From contig NZ_FNOG01000002.1 in assembly GCF_900106525.1 (NCBI RefSeq), positions 1-64,000 on the forward strand: 64,000 nucleotides of DNA. Reading direction: 5' to 3'. Shown in pieces: positions 8,097 to 19,272 of this stretch (position 1 is its first letter; each line of letters begins with the position of its first letter). The DNA comes from Lysobacter enzymogenes (GTDB lineage Bacteria > Pseudomonadota > Gammaproteobacteria > Xanthomonadales > Xanthomonadaceae). Both the position numbers and the translations under genes were made by a program. The notes below the pieces were generated by a model. The model was not told the origin of the DNA. It was given only the letters and a program-made list of their open reading frames with translations, and made no database searches.

Positions 8097-9626
8097 ATGA
8101 ATAATCTTTTCCCGACCAGCCGCCTGCCGCTCGAAGACGGCGACCTGCTCGCCGCGGTCGACATGGGCTCCAACAGCTTCCACATGGTGGTGGCGCGCTA
8201 CGTGCTGGGGCAATTGCGCACCGTCGACCGGCTGCGCGAAACCGTGCGCATGGCCGAGGGCCTGGACCGCAAGGGCGGGCTCGCACCGGAAGTGCGCCAG
8301 CGCGCGCTGGAGTGCCTGTCGCGCTTCGGCCAGCGCATCCGCGACGTGCCGCCGCAGCGGGTGCGCGCGATCGCCACCAACACCGTGCGCCGCCTGGCCG
8401 CGCCGCAAGCCTTCCTGATGCCGGCCGAATCGGCCCTGGGCCACGCCATCGAAGTGGTGTCCGGCCGCGAAGAGGCGCGCCTGATCTACCTCGGCGTCGC
8501 CCACGCCCAGCCGTCCAAGCCCGGCGAGCGCAGGCTGGTGATCGACATCGGCGGCGGCTCGACCGAATGCATCGTCGGCTCCGGCTTCGAGGCGATCGAG
8601 CGCGAAAGCCTGCAGGTCGGCTGCATCGCCACCACCCGCCGGTTCTTCGAGAACGGCAAGCTGTCGAAGAAGAAGTGGCGCGACGCGCTGACCGAGGTCT
8701 CGGCCGAGTTCCAGCAGTTCGCCGGCACCTACCGCTCGCTGGGCTGGCACGAGGCGCTGGGCTCGTCGGGCACCAACAAGGCCATCGGCGAGATCTGCGC
8801 GGCGATGAAGCTGACCAAGGGCGCGGTCACGGCCGAGGCCCTGCCGGCGCTGCGCGACCGGCTGCTGCAGGCCGACCGCATCGACGCCATCGACCTGCCC
8901 GGGCTGTCCTCCGACCGTCGTCCGGTGATCGCCGGCGGCATCTTGATCCTGGAAGCCGCCTTCAACGTGCTCGGCCTGCAGCGCATGGCCATCAGCAAGG
9001 CGGCGATGCGCGAAGGCGTGCTCTACGACATGCTCGGCCGCGGCGGCGCCGACGACCCGCGCGATGCGGCCGTCATCGCCCTGGTCAAGCGCTACGGCAT
9101 CGACGAACAGCAATCCGCGCGGGTCGAGGCGACCTTGCTGCGCTTGTTCGACCAGGTCGCCAAGGCCTGGAACCTCGATGCCGACGACCGCCTGATGCTG
9201 CTGCGCGCCGCGCGCCTGCACGAGCTGGGCCTGGTGATCGCGCACAGCCAATACCACGTGCACAGCTCCTACGTGATCGAGAATTCGGACATCTCCGGCT
9301 TCTCGCGCCAGCAGCAGCAATTCCTCGCCGCGCTGGTGCGCACGCACCGCCGCAGCATTCCCAAGACCGCCTTCGACGCCCTGCCCGACCGCCTGCTCGC
9401 CGCGGTGCGGCGCAGCTCGGCGCTGCTGCGGCTGGCGGTGCTGCTGCACCGCGCGCACGAGTCCGACCCGATCCCGCAGCTCGACGCCCACGCCGACGGC
9501 AACACCCTCACCCTGACCGTGTCGCGGCGCTGGCTGGATTCGCGCCCGCTGGTGCGCGCCGACCTGGAAGGCGAGCCGCAGGACATGGCGGGGTTGGGGA
9601 TTTCGCTGAAGCTGCTGGCCAACTGA
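8097..9626 (+). CDS. ppx: Exopolyphosphatase
   Basis: Processive removal of terminal phosphate from polyphosphate; Ppx/GppA family, cytoplasmic. The ASKHA fold is visible: AAVDMGSNSFHMVVARY (phosphate loop 1), VVSGREEARLIYLGV with the catalytic Glu, and VIDIGGGSTECIVG (phosphate loop 2). The C-terminal half has an HD-like helical domain (RLHELGLVIAHSQYH). 509 residues, normal for proteobacterial Ppx. It starts 15 nt after the ppk1 stop and on the same strand, so synthesis and degradation of polyphosphate are probably co-transcribed. Confidence 0.94.
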   Translation: MNNLFPTSRLPLEDGDLLAAVDMGSNSFHMVVARYVLGQLRTVDRLRETVRMAEGLDRKGGLAPEVRQRALECLSRFGQRIRDVPPQRVRAIATNTVRRLAAPQAFLMPAESALGHAIEVVSGREEARLIYLGVAHAQPSKPGERRLVIDIGGGSTECIVGSGFEAIERESLQVGCIATTRRFFENGKLSKKKWRDALTEVSAEFQQFAGTYRSLGWHEALGSSGTNKAIGEICAAMKLTKGAVTAEALPALRDRLLQADRIDAIDLPGLSSDRRPVIAGGILILEAAFNVLGLQRMAISKAAMREGVLYDMLGRGGADDPRDAAVIALVKRYGIDEQQSARVEATLLRLFDQVAKAWNLDADDRLMLLRAARLHELGLVIAHSQYHVHSSYVIENSDISGFSRQQQQFLAALVRTHRRSIPKTAFDALPDRLLAAVRRSSALLRLAVLLHRAHESDPIPQLDAHADGNTLTLTVSRRWLDSRPLVRADLEGEPQDMAGLGISLKLLAN

Positions 9627-9703
9627 ATCGCGCTCCAGCCGCAGCGCTGGTGCCGCCGTGCGGGCTGCGCTAGATTGCCGCGACATCCCATGCAGGCGCG
9701 CGC

Positions 9704-10150
9704 ATGAGCGGCGTGATCTACGGACAGATACAAAGCTATACCGCCGGCTTGGACGCCCGCGCGGTGTACTGGCACAACCGCTCGGCACTGGCTTCGCTGC
9801 CTTCGGACGGCATATTTTGCCGCGACATGTTTCATCATCTGCCGCTGTATCGCCATCCGATCACCAGCAGCAGCCAGCTGATCGCCTTCGCCAGCGAAAA
9901 CCCCGAAGAATATGCGATGGGCGCCGATTGGATCGCGCTGTTCGAAGACCTGCTGCGCAGATTGTGCTGGGACTTCGCCTCGGTGATCGAGACCTATTGC
10001 GGCCACCGTTTCGAATGGATCGCCGAGCGCGAGCCTAGGCGCAACGGCGAACTGTTCGTGCGCAGCTGGCGACGCATCGCCTACGAGAGCCATCACGAAC
10101 TGAAAGAAGTCCCTTTCGGTTCCGGCAAGTTCGTTCCGCAGATGCAGTAA
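9704..10150 (+). CDS. Hypothetical protein, 148 aa, unrecognised
   Basis: I do not recognise this protein. It starts MSGVIYGQIQSYTAGLDARA, has no signal peptide or membrane segment, and is rich in aromatic residues, Trp and His (FCRDMFHHLPLYRHP, CWDFASVIETYCGHRFEW). That suggests a compact globular protein, perhaps a toxin-immunity or phage-type protein, but nothing identifies it. Codon use is less GC-biased than its neighbours (for example TTT, CAT and TAT), a hint of later acquisition. It stands alone between ppx and the convergent acyl-CoA synthetase gene. Confidence 0.7.
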   Translation: MSGVIYGQIQSYTAGLDARAVYWHNRSALASLPSDGIFCRDMFHHLPLYRHPITSSSQLIAFASENPEEYAMGADWIALFEDLLRRLCWDFASVIETYCGHRFEWIAEREPRRNGELFVRSWRRIAYESHHELKEVPFGSGKFVPQMQ

Positions 10151-10219
10151 CGCCGCGCTGGCACCTCAGCCCATTGCAACGGAGCGAGCGCTCGTGTCGG
10201 CCGCGGCAACCCGCAACGC

Positions 10220-11932
<1,713 letters not shown>

Positions 11933-12202
11933 GGACCGAGCATAGCCGCTGGCGCCGGCGCGCCATCGCGGCACGACGCGCGAGAGCGCGCGAATCCGTG
12001 ACCGCAACAGCGAACGCGCCTGCCGCTGCGTGCGCCCCCGCTACCGCCACCGCCGACGTTCGCGCCGCCGCACTTGGCCGCGGCGCGGCGCCGGTCGCGA
12101 AACGGCCGTGCCGCGCTTGCAGGTCTTCCACTCAGCCCAGGCGTCTCGTGCCGCCGCCGGCGCCCGGCGACGTGGACTCCACCCCGGTCGGAATCAAGTT
12201 TC

Positions 12203-12250
12203 AACATTTCTTATTGATGTATAAAACATCTATTGATATGTTCAAAACAT
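12203..12250 (+). promoter_or_regulatory. Operator-like AT-rich repeat block upstream of the YoaK-like gene
   Basis: An AT-rich island in GC-rich DNA. AACAT recurs at 12203, 12225 and 12246 (spacing 22 and 21 nt, two helical turns) and TATTGAT at 12212 and 12231. The core 12215-12243 (TGATGTATAAAACATC then TATTGATATGTTC) is nearly identical to 13448-13477 on the far side of the XRE gene, and contains the dyad AACAT-N8-ATGTT. Its repetition on both sides of a small helix-turn-helix gene suggests an operator for that regulator (inference). The rest of 11933-12337 holds nothing else I can call. Confidence 0.55.
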
Positions 12251-12337
12251 CCAAACTGTCGTCTTACCGGGATAAACGCCAAAGCGCGAGGCGGCGCCCC
12301 CGGCGAGCGCACGGGAACGAGCGAGGGTCCGGTGGGC

Positions 12338-13000
12338 GTGCATCTGCCGAAATGGGTCTGGGTGGGAGGCGGCGTGCTGGCCTGCGTGGCCGGCATGGTC
12401 AACGCCGCCGGCGTGCTCGGCTTCGAGCATCAGGCGCTGACCCATCTCACCGGGACGACCACCTCGCTCGGCGCCGCCCTCGCGCAAGGACGGGCGCTGG
12501 CCGCGTTGCAGTTGTCGGCGATCGCCGTCGCCTACGTCGCCGGCGCGGCCTTGAGCGGGCTGATCGTGCAGGGCCGTTCACTGCGCCTGGGGCGGCGCTA
12601 CGGCGCCGTGCTTTCGATCGAGTCCGCGCTGCTGTTCGCCAGCGTGCCGCTGCTGCACCGCCAGCCGATGCTCGGCGGGCTGTCGGCGGCGATGGCGATG
12701 GGCCTGCAGAACGCGATGGCGACGACCTTCAGCGGCTCGGTCCTGCGCACCACCCACCTGACCGGCATGTTCACCGACCTGGGGATCGGCCTGGGCCACG
12801 CCGTTCGCGGCCGGGACGTACCGCGTCGGCGGATCCTGCTCAGCGCGTTGGTGATCTGCGGGTTCCTGGCCGGGGCGCTGCTCGGCGCGCTGCTGTACCA
12901 ACACTGGGGCGCCCGCATGCTGTACCTGCCCGCCGCACTGACCGGCATCGCCGGCGGCGGCTATGCGATCTATCGCCAGCTGCGCCCGTGGCGCGAGTGA
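12338..13000 (+). CDS. YoaK (DUF1275) family membrane protein
   Basis: Small integral membrane protein of unknown transport role. Typical family start WVWVGGGVLACVAGMVNAAG followed by FEHQALTHLTGTTTSLG; six hydrophobic segments over about 220 residues, with HLTGMFTDLGIGLG in the second half mirroring the first-half THLTGT motif. The start is uncertain: GTG at 12338 (GCGAGGG about 10 nt upstream) places the first hydrophobic segment at the N-terminus; GTG 12332 or TTG 12233 would be longer. The operator-like block lies about 90 nt upstream. Confidence 0.78.
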   Translation: MHLPKWVWVGGGVLACVAGMVNAAGVLGFEHQALTHLTGTTTSLGAALAQGRALAALQLSAIAVAYVAGAALSGLIVQGRSLRLGRRYGAVLSIESALLFASVPLLHRQPMLGGLSAAMAMGLQNAMATTFSGSVLRTTHLTGMFTDLGIGLGHAVRGRDVPRRRILLSALVICGFLAGALLGALLYQHWGARMLYLPAALTGIAGGGYAIYRQLRPWRE

Positions 13001-13037
13001 GCCGCGGCGATCGCGGCGCAGCGGCCGGCGGCGCGGA

Positions 13038-13295
13038 TCACTCCGCCGGCGGCGACTTCAACCGCACTCCGCGGCCAGTGCCGTAGCTGGGCATGTTCTC
13101 GCCGATCAACTCGACACCCGCCGCATCCAGGGCATTGACGATCTTGGTCAGGGTGTCGACCACGCCGCGCACATTGCCCTGGCTGGCCTCCATGCGCTGG
13201 ATCGTCGGCAGCGACACGCCGGCCTTCTCGGCCAGGGTCTTCTGGTCCATGCCGACCAAGGCGCGGGCGGCGCGCAACTGGCTGGCCGTGATCAA
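13038..13295 (-). CDS. Small XRE-family helix-turn-helix regulator
   Basis: An 85-residue DNA-binding protein. A HTH_3 domain fills residues 4-65 (QLRAARALVGMDQKTLAEKA, then VSLPTIQRMEAS as recognition helix), followed by a short tail GVELIGENMPSYGTGRGVRL typical of this Xanthomonad/rhizobial subgroup. The frame opens with TTG at 13295; a start further in (the Met of LVGMDQ) would break the HTH. Convergent with the YoaK-like gene and divergent from the PhnA-domain gene. Two matching operator-like sequences lie ahead of those two neighbours. Confidence 0.85.
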   Translation of the reverse strand: MITASQLRAARALVGMDQKTLAEKAGVSLPTIQRMEASQGNVRGVVDTLTKIVNALDAAGVELIGENMPSYGTGRGVRLKSPPAE

Positions 13296-13442
13296 AGTCG
13301 CGGCTCCGCGGACAGAGAAAACGCAAGGCGTGCGCAGAGGTCGAAGGTCATCGTCATAAGCAGCGGGTGTTCGAGGCTGCGCATCATCGCCAATTGCGGC
13401 AGGTTCGGCACCCGCCGGGGGCCGGCTTGGGTTTGTTGCCCG

Positions 13443-13477
13443 TATAATGATGCATCAAACATCTATTGACATGCTTC
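13443..13477 (+). promoter_or_regulatory. TATAAT box abutting a second copy of the operator-like sequence
   Basis: 13443-13448 reads TATAAT. The segment 13448-13477 (TGATGCATCAAACATC, then TATTGACATGCTTC) matches 12215-12243 at about 25 of 29 positions. It includes the perfect palindrome TGATGCATCA (13448-13457). Lying just past a -10-like box in the divergent region between the XRE gene and the PhnA-domain gene, it is placed where a repressor would block initiation. No good -35 is visible at the right spacing. Confidence 0.55.
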
Positions 13478-13608
13478 GCGCATCCGCGTCAAGCGCGCAG
13501 GCCGTTTGCCTCGTGCGGCCGGGATGCGCGTCTGTCCGGCCGCGCAGCGCCCGCGCGGCGGCGACCGCATGGCCCACCCGCATCGCTTTGGTTTCCCTGG
13601 AGTTCGAC

Positions 13609-13821
13609 ATGATCGTGAAAGACAGCAACGGCACCCCGCTCGCCGACGGCGATTCGGTCCTGGTGATCAAGGACCTCAAGGTCAAGGGCACTTCGGTGAC
13701 GCTCAAGCGCGGCACCTTGTGCAAGAACATCCGCCTGACCGACGACGAAGAGCTGATCGAGTGCAACGTCGAGAAGGTCAAGGGCCTGGTGCTGCGCACC
13801 GAGCTCCTGAAGAAGGCATGA
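13609..13821 (+). CDS. PhnA C-terminal domain protein (YjdN/PhnA family), short form
   Basis: A 70-residue protein covering only the C-terminal PhnA domain: VKDSNGTPLADGDSVLVIKD, KVKGTSVTLKRGT and KNIRLTDDEELIECNVEKV. The usual N-terminal zinc-ribbon of full PhnA (about 110 residues) is missing. Despite the name, the family has no proven role in phosphonate breakdown. ATG at 13609 has GGAG 7 nt upstream (13599-13602). Probably controlled by the TATAAT/operator block 130 nt upstream. Confidence 0.85.
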   Translation: MIVKDSNGTPLADGDSVLVIKDLKVKGTSVTLKRGTLCKNIRLTDDEELIECNVEKVKGLVLRTELLKKA

Positions 13822-13885
13822 TCGGCGGGCGCGGCCGACCGTGCCGCGCTCGATCCGCCGCAACGCCGCCCGGGGGAGATCCGCG

Positions 13886-14239
13886 ATGAACGAGCAAGAC
13901 CGGGAACTCGACGCGCTGCGGCGACGCATTCCCTCGTTCGCCTGCCGCGAGGGCTGCCACGATTGCTGCGGGCCGGTGACCGCCTCGTCCGAGGAAATGT
14001 CGCGCCTGCCGTTCAAGCCCGAGCGCGAGCGCGACGCCGCGCTGGCGGCCTGGAGCTGCCCGCACCTGGGGCCGCAGGGCTGCCAGGCGTATGAGGAGCG
14101 GCCGCTGATCTGCCGGCTGTTCGGCACCACCCCGCGGCTGCGTTGCCCCAATGGCTGCGGGCCGGAACAGATGATCGACGAAGCGGCCGAGAACGCGGTC
14201 CACGCCTATCTGCGGCGGACGCGGCAGGTGCTGGTCTAG
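13886..14239 (+). CDS. YkgJ-family cysteine cluster protein
   Basis: A 117-residue protein of the CxxCxxCC metal/iron-sulfur binding family. Cysteines fall in FACREGCHDCCGPVTAS near the N-terminus, then WSCPHLGPQGCQAYEERPLI with CRLFG, and a C-terminal pair RCPNGCGPEQ. Function is unknown; a zinc or Fe-S site is inferred from the family. ATG 13886 is preceded by a strong GGGGGAG (13872-13878). It lies 64 nt after the PhnA-domain gene on the same strand. Confidence 0.85.
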   Translation: MNEQDRELDALRRRIPSFACREGCHDCCGPVTASSEEMSRLPFKPERERDAALAAWSCPHLGPQGCQAYEERPLICRLFGTTPRLRCPNGCGPEQMIDEAAENAVHAYLRRTRQVLV

Positions 14240-14309
14240 CGACCCGCCGCGCGCATCGCGCTATCGCGGCGCTACCCGCGCAACAAACCTTCGGCGCCCG
14301 CGGCGAGCC

Positions 14310-16247
14310 TCAGCCCGCCGCTTCGGCCGCGGCGCTGCGCTTGGCCGCCTCCGCGCGCAACTGCGTCGCCCGCACCAGCACCGGCGGCGGGCTGATCTCT
14401 TCGGGAATGCGGAAGATGCCGACCTTGCGCAGCCACTGCCCCGGCCCGCGCGCGGAGGTGAAGGCCACCACCGGGATCGAGACGATCAGGCCCAGGATCA
14501 CCGGCGACATCCACGCCGCCAGCGGCGGCGAGATCGCATAGGCCATGCCGCCAATCAGCACGCCGAACAGGGTCAGGCCGCCGTAGCTGCGGATCAGCCC
14601 CGACAGCGGCAGGCTGCCGTCGTCGCGGCGCTGCGATTCCCAGCCCGAGTCCTTGCCCGACAGCACTTCGGCCACGCCGCGCGACTGCAGGTACATGGTC
14701 ACCGGCGCCATCAGCGCGGCCAGCAGGGTTTCGAAGATCATGCTGAAGAACGCGCGGATCGCGCCGCCGCAGCCGCGCCGGGTCTCGCGGTCGGTCAGCA
14801 GCGCCAGATAGGCCATGAACTTCGGCGCCAGCAGCACCGCCATGGTGGCGATGAACACCCACAGCACCCGGTCGGGATCCTGGTCGCGCCAATAGGCGCT
14901 GGGCGAGAAGCCCGGCAGGCGGATGCTCTGCCAGCTGAAGTAATCGAGCTTGTCGAGCGGAATGATCAGGCCGATCAGCATCAGCATCGCCCACATCGGC
15001 GCGGTGAAGTAATGGCCGATGCCGATCATCAGGTGCATGCGGCTGATCCAGTGCAGGCCCCGGGCCGGCAGCACCGCGGTGTGCTGCAGGTTGCCCTGGC
15101 ACCAGCGGCGGTCGCGCACCAGCATGTCGGTCAACGACGGCGGGCCTTCTTCGTAGCTGCCGACCAGGCCCGGCACCATGTGCAGCGCCCAGCCGCCGCG
15201 GCGCATCAGCGCGGCCTCGACGAAGTCGTGGCTCAGCACGGTGCCGCCGAACGGCTTGCGTCCGCGCAGCTCGGGCAGGCCGGCGTGCTCGGCGAAGGCG
15301 CGGGTGCGGATGATCGCGTTGTGGCCCCAGTAGTTGCTCTCCGCGCCGTGCCACCAGGCGATGCCGTAGGCGATCACCGGGCCGTACACGCGCCCGGCGA
15401 ACTGCTGCATGCGCGCGAACAGGGTCTGGCCGTTGACGATCATCGGCAAGGTCTGGATCAGCGCCACGTCCGGGTGCTGCTGCATCGCGCCGGACAGCTT
15501 CACGATCACCTCGCCGGTCATCAGGCTGTCGGCGTCGAGGATCAGCATCTGCGGATAGGCCGCGCCGAAGCGGCGCACCCATTCGGCGATGTTGCCGGCC
15601 TTGCGCTCGGCGTTGTTCTTGCGCCGGCGGTAGAAGATCCGCGCCTGCCCGCCGGTGCGTTCGCGCAAGGCGTTGAACGCGCGGATCTCGGCCTGGCGGA
15701 TCGGTTCCTTGGTGGTGTCGCTGAGGATGAAGAAGTCGAACTTGTCCAACTGGCCGGTGGCCTCGACCGATTCGTAGATCGCCTGCAGGCCGGCCATCAG
15801 CCGCTCGGGATCCTCGTTGTAGGTCGGCGCCAGCAGCGCGGTGCGCTCGCCCAGCGCCGGCAGTTCGCCGCCCTGCTTGAGCCCGAGCCGCCAGCGCCGG
15901 CGCGACAGGATCAGCACGAAGCCGGCCAGCGAACTGGTAAAGGCCAGCGCGATCCAGGCGAACAGGAACAAGAACAAACCCAGCAGCGCGCCTTCCAGCA
16001 CGCTCAACCCGCCGACGTAGAGCACGCGCAGGATGTGGTAGGCGGCGACCAGGGTCAGCAGCGCGGCGCCGCCGATCACGTACAGGCGGCGCAAGGCCAT
16101 CCCGCGCGGCGCGGTCGGCAGCGTCTTGGACGAGAGCGCGCCGGCCTTGAGCGTCTGCACCGGCATCGCCATCGGCGATTCGGGCGGCAGCGCTTCGTAA
16201 GGCACGGAGGCGGCGGGGCGGAGCGGCGGTGCGGCAGTTGCGTTCAT
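14310..16247 (-). CDS. opgH: Osmoregulated periplasmic glucan glucosyltransferase OpgH/MdoH
   Basis: Inner-membrane GT2 enzyme that polymerises and exports the beta-glucan backbone from UDP-glucose. Several N-terminal and C-terminal membrane segments flank a large cytoplasmic domain with [35 protein letters not shown] (DxD), [14 protein letters not shown] and the Q/RxxRW-type [12 protein letters not shown]. 645 residues is within the range for the family. In Xanthomonas the homologue is known as hrpM, needed for virulence. Its ATG (16247) overlaps the opgD stop by 4 nt. Confidence 0.93.
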   Translation of the reverse strand: MNATAAPPLRPAASVPYEALPPESPMAMPVQTLKAGALSSKTLPTAPRGMALRRLYVIGGAALLTLVAAYHILRVLYVGGLSVLEGALLGLFLFLFAWIALAFTSSLAGFVLILSRRRWRLGLKQGGELPALGERTALLAPTYNEDPERLMAGLQAIYESVEATGQLDKFDFFILSDTTKEPIRQAEIRAFNALRERTGGQARIFYRRRKNNAERKAGNIAEWVRRFGAAYPQMLILDADSLMTGEVIVKLSGAMQQHPDVALIQTLPMIVNGQTLFARMQQFAGRVYGPVIAYGIAWWHGAESNYWGHNAIIRTRAFAEHAGLPELRGRKPFGGTVLSHDFVEAALMRRGGWALHMVPGLVGSYEEGPPSLTDMLVRDRRWCQGNLQHTAVLPARGLHWISRMHLMIGIGHYFTAPMWAMLMLIGLIIPLDKLDYFSWQSIRLPGFSPSAYWRDQDPDRVLWVFIATMAVLLAPKFMAYLALLTDRETRRGCGGAIRAFFSMIFETLLAALMAPVTMYLQSRGVAEVLSGKDSGWESQRRDDGSLPLSGLIRSYGGLTLFGVLIGGMAYAISPPLAAWMSPVILGLIVSIPVVAFTSARGPGQWLRKVGIFRIPEEISPPPVLVRATQLRAEAAKRSAAAEAAG

Positions 16248-17839
16248 GCGGTCCAACGATAAAGCCAGGTTTCGGAAACGGGGCCGGAGGCGTCCTCCAT
16301 GACCGCGCGCAGCTCGATGGCGCGCGCATCCCCGGGATTGAGTTCGAACGAAAGCCGCCAGGTCTTGCCGCCGTCGATGCGGCGCGCGGTGGCGTTGGCG
16401 ACCTGCCCCGCCGCGGCCCAGACCACGGCGCGCAGCTGCGCATCCGCCGCCAGCTGGGGCAGCCGGCCGCCGTCGATGTCCAGCACGATCAGGCGCGCGC
16501 CGTTGCCGGCGCCGGCATTGGCGGCGCCGATGCGGGTGCGCGAGACCGTGGCGAGCTGCGGCTTCCACGCATGCGTGGCGCACCAGTGCAGGCGGTAGTC
16601 GAAGCGATGCTCGCGCCCGGCGGCCAGCGGCGCGCGCGGACGCCAGAACGCGACGATGTTGTCGTGGTACTCGTCGCCGGTCGGAATTTCGATCAGGTGC
16701 ACCGCGCCCTCGCCCCAGTCGCCCAGCGGCTCCACCCACAGGCTGGGGCGGCGTTCGTAATGGGCTTCGCTGTCGGCGTAATCGGCGAACGCGCGCTTGC
16801 GCTGCATCAAGCCGAACGCGCGCGGGCGGCGGTCCTGGAACGCGCTTTCCTGCAAGTGCTTGGGGTTGTGCAGCGGCCGCCAGATCTGTTCGCCGGCGCC
16901 GTTGAACAGCGCCAGGCCGTCGGAATCGTGCACGGCCGGGCGGAAGTCGTCGACGCCGCGGCGGTCGGTGTCGTCGAAGTGGTACATGCTGGTCAGCGGC
17001 GCGATGCCGGCGCGATCCAGCGCCGCGCGCGGATACAAGCGCAGCGTGGTGTCGAAGGTGGTGTCCACGCCGGGGGTAATCACGAAGCGCATCGCGCCGG
17101 CGGTGCTGGGGCTGTCGAGCAGCGCATGCACGACGATGGACCGAGCGCTCTTCGCCGGCCGCTCGATCCAGAACGCCACGAACGCCGGAAATTCCTCATT
17201 GCCGTCGGCGCCGGTGTTCAGCGCCAGACCGCGCGCCGACAGGCCGTACAGCAAGTCGCGCGCCACCGCGCGGAAATAGCTGGCGCCGAGGAACGCGCAG
17301 ACTTCGTCGAAATAATCCGCGCGGTTGATCGGCGCGTGCACGCGGAAACCGGCGAAGCCCAGGTCGGCGTCTTCGGGCGGGCGCGGCGCCTTGCCGAAGT
17401 CGAACAGCCCGCTGCGATAGCGCAACGGCGCGGCGCGCCCGGCCTCGACCAGATTCAGTTCGACCCGCTGCTTGAACAGGAACGCGCGGTGGAACAGCTG
17501 CAGCTGGAACGGCAGGCCGTCGTTCTTCCACACCGCCTGGGCGGGGTCGAAGCGGATGTCGCGCCAGCGGTCGTAATCGACCTGGCCCAGGCCCGCCGGC
17601 AGTTCGGTCGCCGGCGCGCGGTACGGCTTGGCCGCCAGTGCGCGCGCCAACGCCGGCACGGTGCCGGCGTCGAAGGCCTGCACCGACCCGGCCGCTGCCG
17701 CCTGCGCGAACGCCGCCGGCCAGGCGCCGCCCGCGGCCCAGGCGGCCACCGGCAGGCTCAGTCCGGCTTTGATCAGTTCGCGTCGGTGCAAGCGGGTCCC
17801 CTGTCGGTCGTGATGCGGCGGCGTGCAATGGGTTTGCAC
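16244..17839 (-). CDS. opgD: Periplasmic glucan biosynthesis protein, OpgD/OpgG family
   Basis: Periplasmic protein that modifies or releases osmoregulated glucans. The N-terminus has a twin-arginine-type signal ([20 protein letters not shown], cleavage near AFAQA), as in OpgD rather than the Sec-exported OpgG. The MdoG beta-sandwich follows from about residue 55 ([16 protein letters not shown]) with [18 protein letters not shown] and the C-terminal Ig-like domain ending in SETWLYRW. 531 residues fits the family. First gene of a two-gene opgD-opgH operon with a 4-nt overlap. Choice of D over G rests on the Tat signal. Confidence 0.88.
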   Translation of the reverse strand: MQTHCTPPHHDRQGTRLHRRELIKAGLSLPVAAWAAGGAWPAAFAQAAAAGSVQAFDAGTVPALARALAAKPYRAPATELPAGLGQVDYDRWRDIRFDPAQAVWKNDGLPFQLQLFHRAFLFKQRVELNLVEAGRAAPLRYRSGLFDFGKAPRPPEDADLGFAGFRVHAPINRADYFDEVCAFLGASYFRAVARDLLYGLSARGLALNTGADGNEEFPAFVAFWIERPAKSARSIVVHALLDSPSTAGAMRFVITPGVDTTFDTTLRLYPRAALDRAGIAPLTSMYHFDDTDRRGVDDFRPAVHDSDGLALFNGAGEQIWRPLHNPKHLQESAFQDRRPRAFGLMQRKRAFADYADSEAHYERRPSLWVEPLGDWGEGAVHLIEIPTGDEYHDNIVAFWRPRAPLAAGREHRFDYRLHWCATHAWKPQLATVSRTRIGAANAGAGNGARLIVLDIDGGRLPQLAADAQLRAVVWAAAGQVANATARRIDGGKTWRLSFELNPGDARAIELRAVMEDASGPVSETWLYRWTA

Positions 17840-18081
17840 TTAAACGGGGCGATTGTAGGGACAGGCTTGTTAACGAAGCGGAAGCTGCGCGATCGCCGAC
17901 GATGCCGCGCCGCGCTTGACGGATCGCGGCAAAACCGGCCCCCGCGCGGGGTTTCGTGACGTCGCCCGGATGAAATCGGTTTCGGAAAACGGTTACCCGG
18001 ATCGAGTCATGCGCGCGTCATGCACCGGCAACGGCAGGGACACGGCCCAAGCCCAGGATTGCGCAAACCCGGAGCCGCGCC

Positions 18082-19272
18082 ATGCGCTACGCGATCGTCA
18101 CCGAGACCTATCCGCCGGAGATCAACGGCGTCGCCCTGACCGTGCGCGGTCTGGAGCAGGGTCTGCGCGCCCGCGGCCACGAGGTCAGCGTGGTGCGCCC
18201 GCGCCAGGCCGCCGACGGCCACGGCGACGGCCCCGCGCACGAACTGCTGGTGCGCGGCCTGCCCTTGCCGCGCTACCCGGGCCTGCGCTTCGGCCTGCCC
18301 TGCGCGGCGCGCCTGCGCCAGGCCTGGTCTGCGGCCCGGCCGGATGCGATCTACGTCGCCACCGAGGGCCCGCTCGGCGGCTCGGCGCTGAAGGCGGCGC
18401 GCGCGCTCGGCATCCCAGCCGCGACCGGCTTCCACACCCGCTTCGACGAATACATGCGCGACTACGGCGCGCCGTTCCTGGTCGGCGCCGCGCTGGCGTG
18501 GATGCGCCGCTTCCACAACGGCGCCGACGCCACCCTGGTGCCGACCCGCGAGCTGGCCGACTTCCTGCGCGAACGCGGCTTCCACGATGTGGTGCGGCTG
18601 CCGCGCGCGGTGGATACCGCCTTGTTCGACCCGGCCCGCCGCGACCGCGGCTTGCGCGGCCAGTGGGGCGCGGACGATGCGAGCCTGGTCGCGATCTACG
18701 TCGGCCGGATCGCGCCGGAGAAAAACCTCGACCTGGCCGTGCGCGCGTTCCGCGCGCTGCAGCAGCGCCGGCCCGAGGCGCGCTTCGTCTGGGTCGGCGA
18801 CGGCCCGGCGCGCGCCAGGCTGGAACGCGACAACCCGGATTTCGTGTTCTGCGGCGTGCAGCGCGGCGAGACCTTGGCCGCGCACTTCGCCAGCGGCGAC
18901 CTGTTCCTGTTTCCCAGCCTCAGCGAAACCTTCGGCAACGTCACCCTGGAAGCGATGGCCAGCGGCGTACCGACGGTGGCCTACGACTACGGCGCCGCGC
19001 ACGAGCACCTGCGCGACGGCGAACACGGCGCGGCGCTGCGCAACGGCGACGAGGCCGGCTTCATCGATGCGGCCGCGCGCATCGCCGGCGACGACGCGCT
19101 GCGCGCGCGCATGGCCCACGCCGGGCGCGAGGCCATCGCCGGATTGCGCCCGCAGCAGGTCGCCGCCGATTTCGACGCGCTGCTGCACGGCCTGGCCGAA
19201 CGCAGCGGCACGCCGCGCCGGCTCAGCCAAGAACCCCGTCCCGACAACAAGCCCGAGCAGGAGGTCGTATGA
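18082..19272 (+). CDS. Glycosyltransferase family 4 (mannosyl/glucosyltransferase-like)
   Basis: Retaining GT-B glycosyltransferase of the PimB/MgtA-like group that adds a sugar to a lipid or glycan acceptor. N-terminal TETYPPEINGVALTVRGLEQ, acceptor-side GFHTRFDEYMRDYG, donor-site YVGRIAPEKNLDLAVRAF and the EX7E motif in SLSETFGNVTLEAMASGVP. 396 residues. Its stop overlaps the next gene's ATG (ATGA), so it is coupled to a PAP2 phosphatase. A glycolipid pathway using a polyprenyl- or diacylglycerol-phosphate acceptor is plausible but unproven. Confidence 0.87.
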   Translation: MRYAIVTETYPPEINGVALTVRGLEQGLRARGHEVSVVRPRQAADGHGDGPAHELLVRGLPLPRYPGLRFGLPCAARLRQAWSAARPDAIYVATEGPLGGSALKAARALGIPAATGFHTRFDEYMRDYGAPFLVGAALAWMRRFHNGADATLVPTRELADFLRERGFHDVVRLPRAVDTALFDPARRDRGLRGQWGADDASLVAIYVGRIAPEKNLDLAVRAFRALQQRRPEARFVWVGDGPARARLERDNPDFVFCGVQRGETLAAHFASGDLFLFPSLSETFGNVTLEAMASGVPTVAYDYGAAHEHLRDGEHGAALRNGDEAGFIDAAARIAGDDALRARMAHAGREAIAGLRPQQVAADFDALLHGLAERSGTPRRLSQEPRPDNKPEQEVV

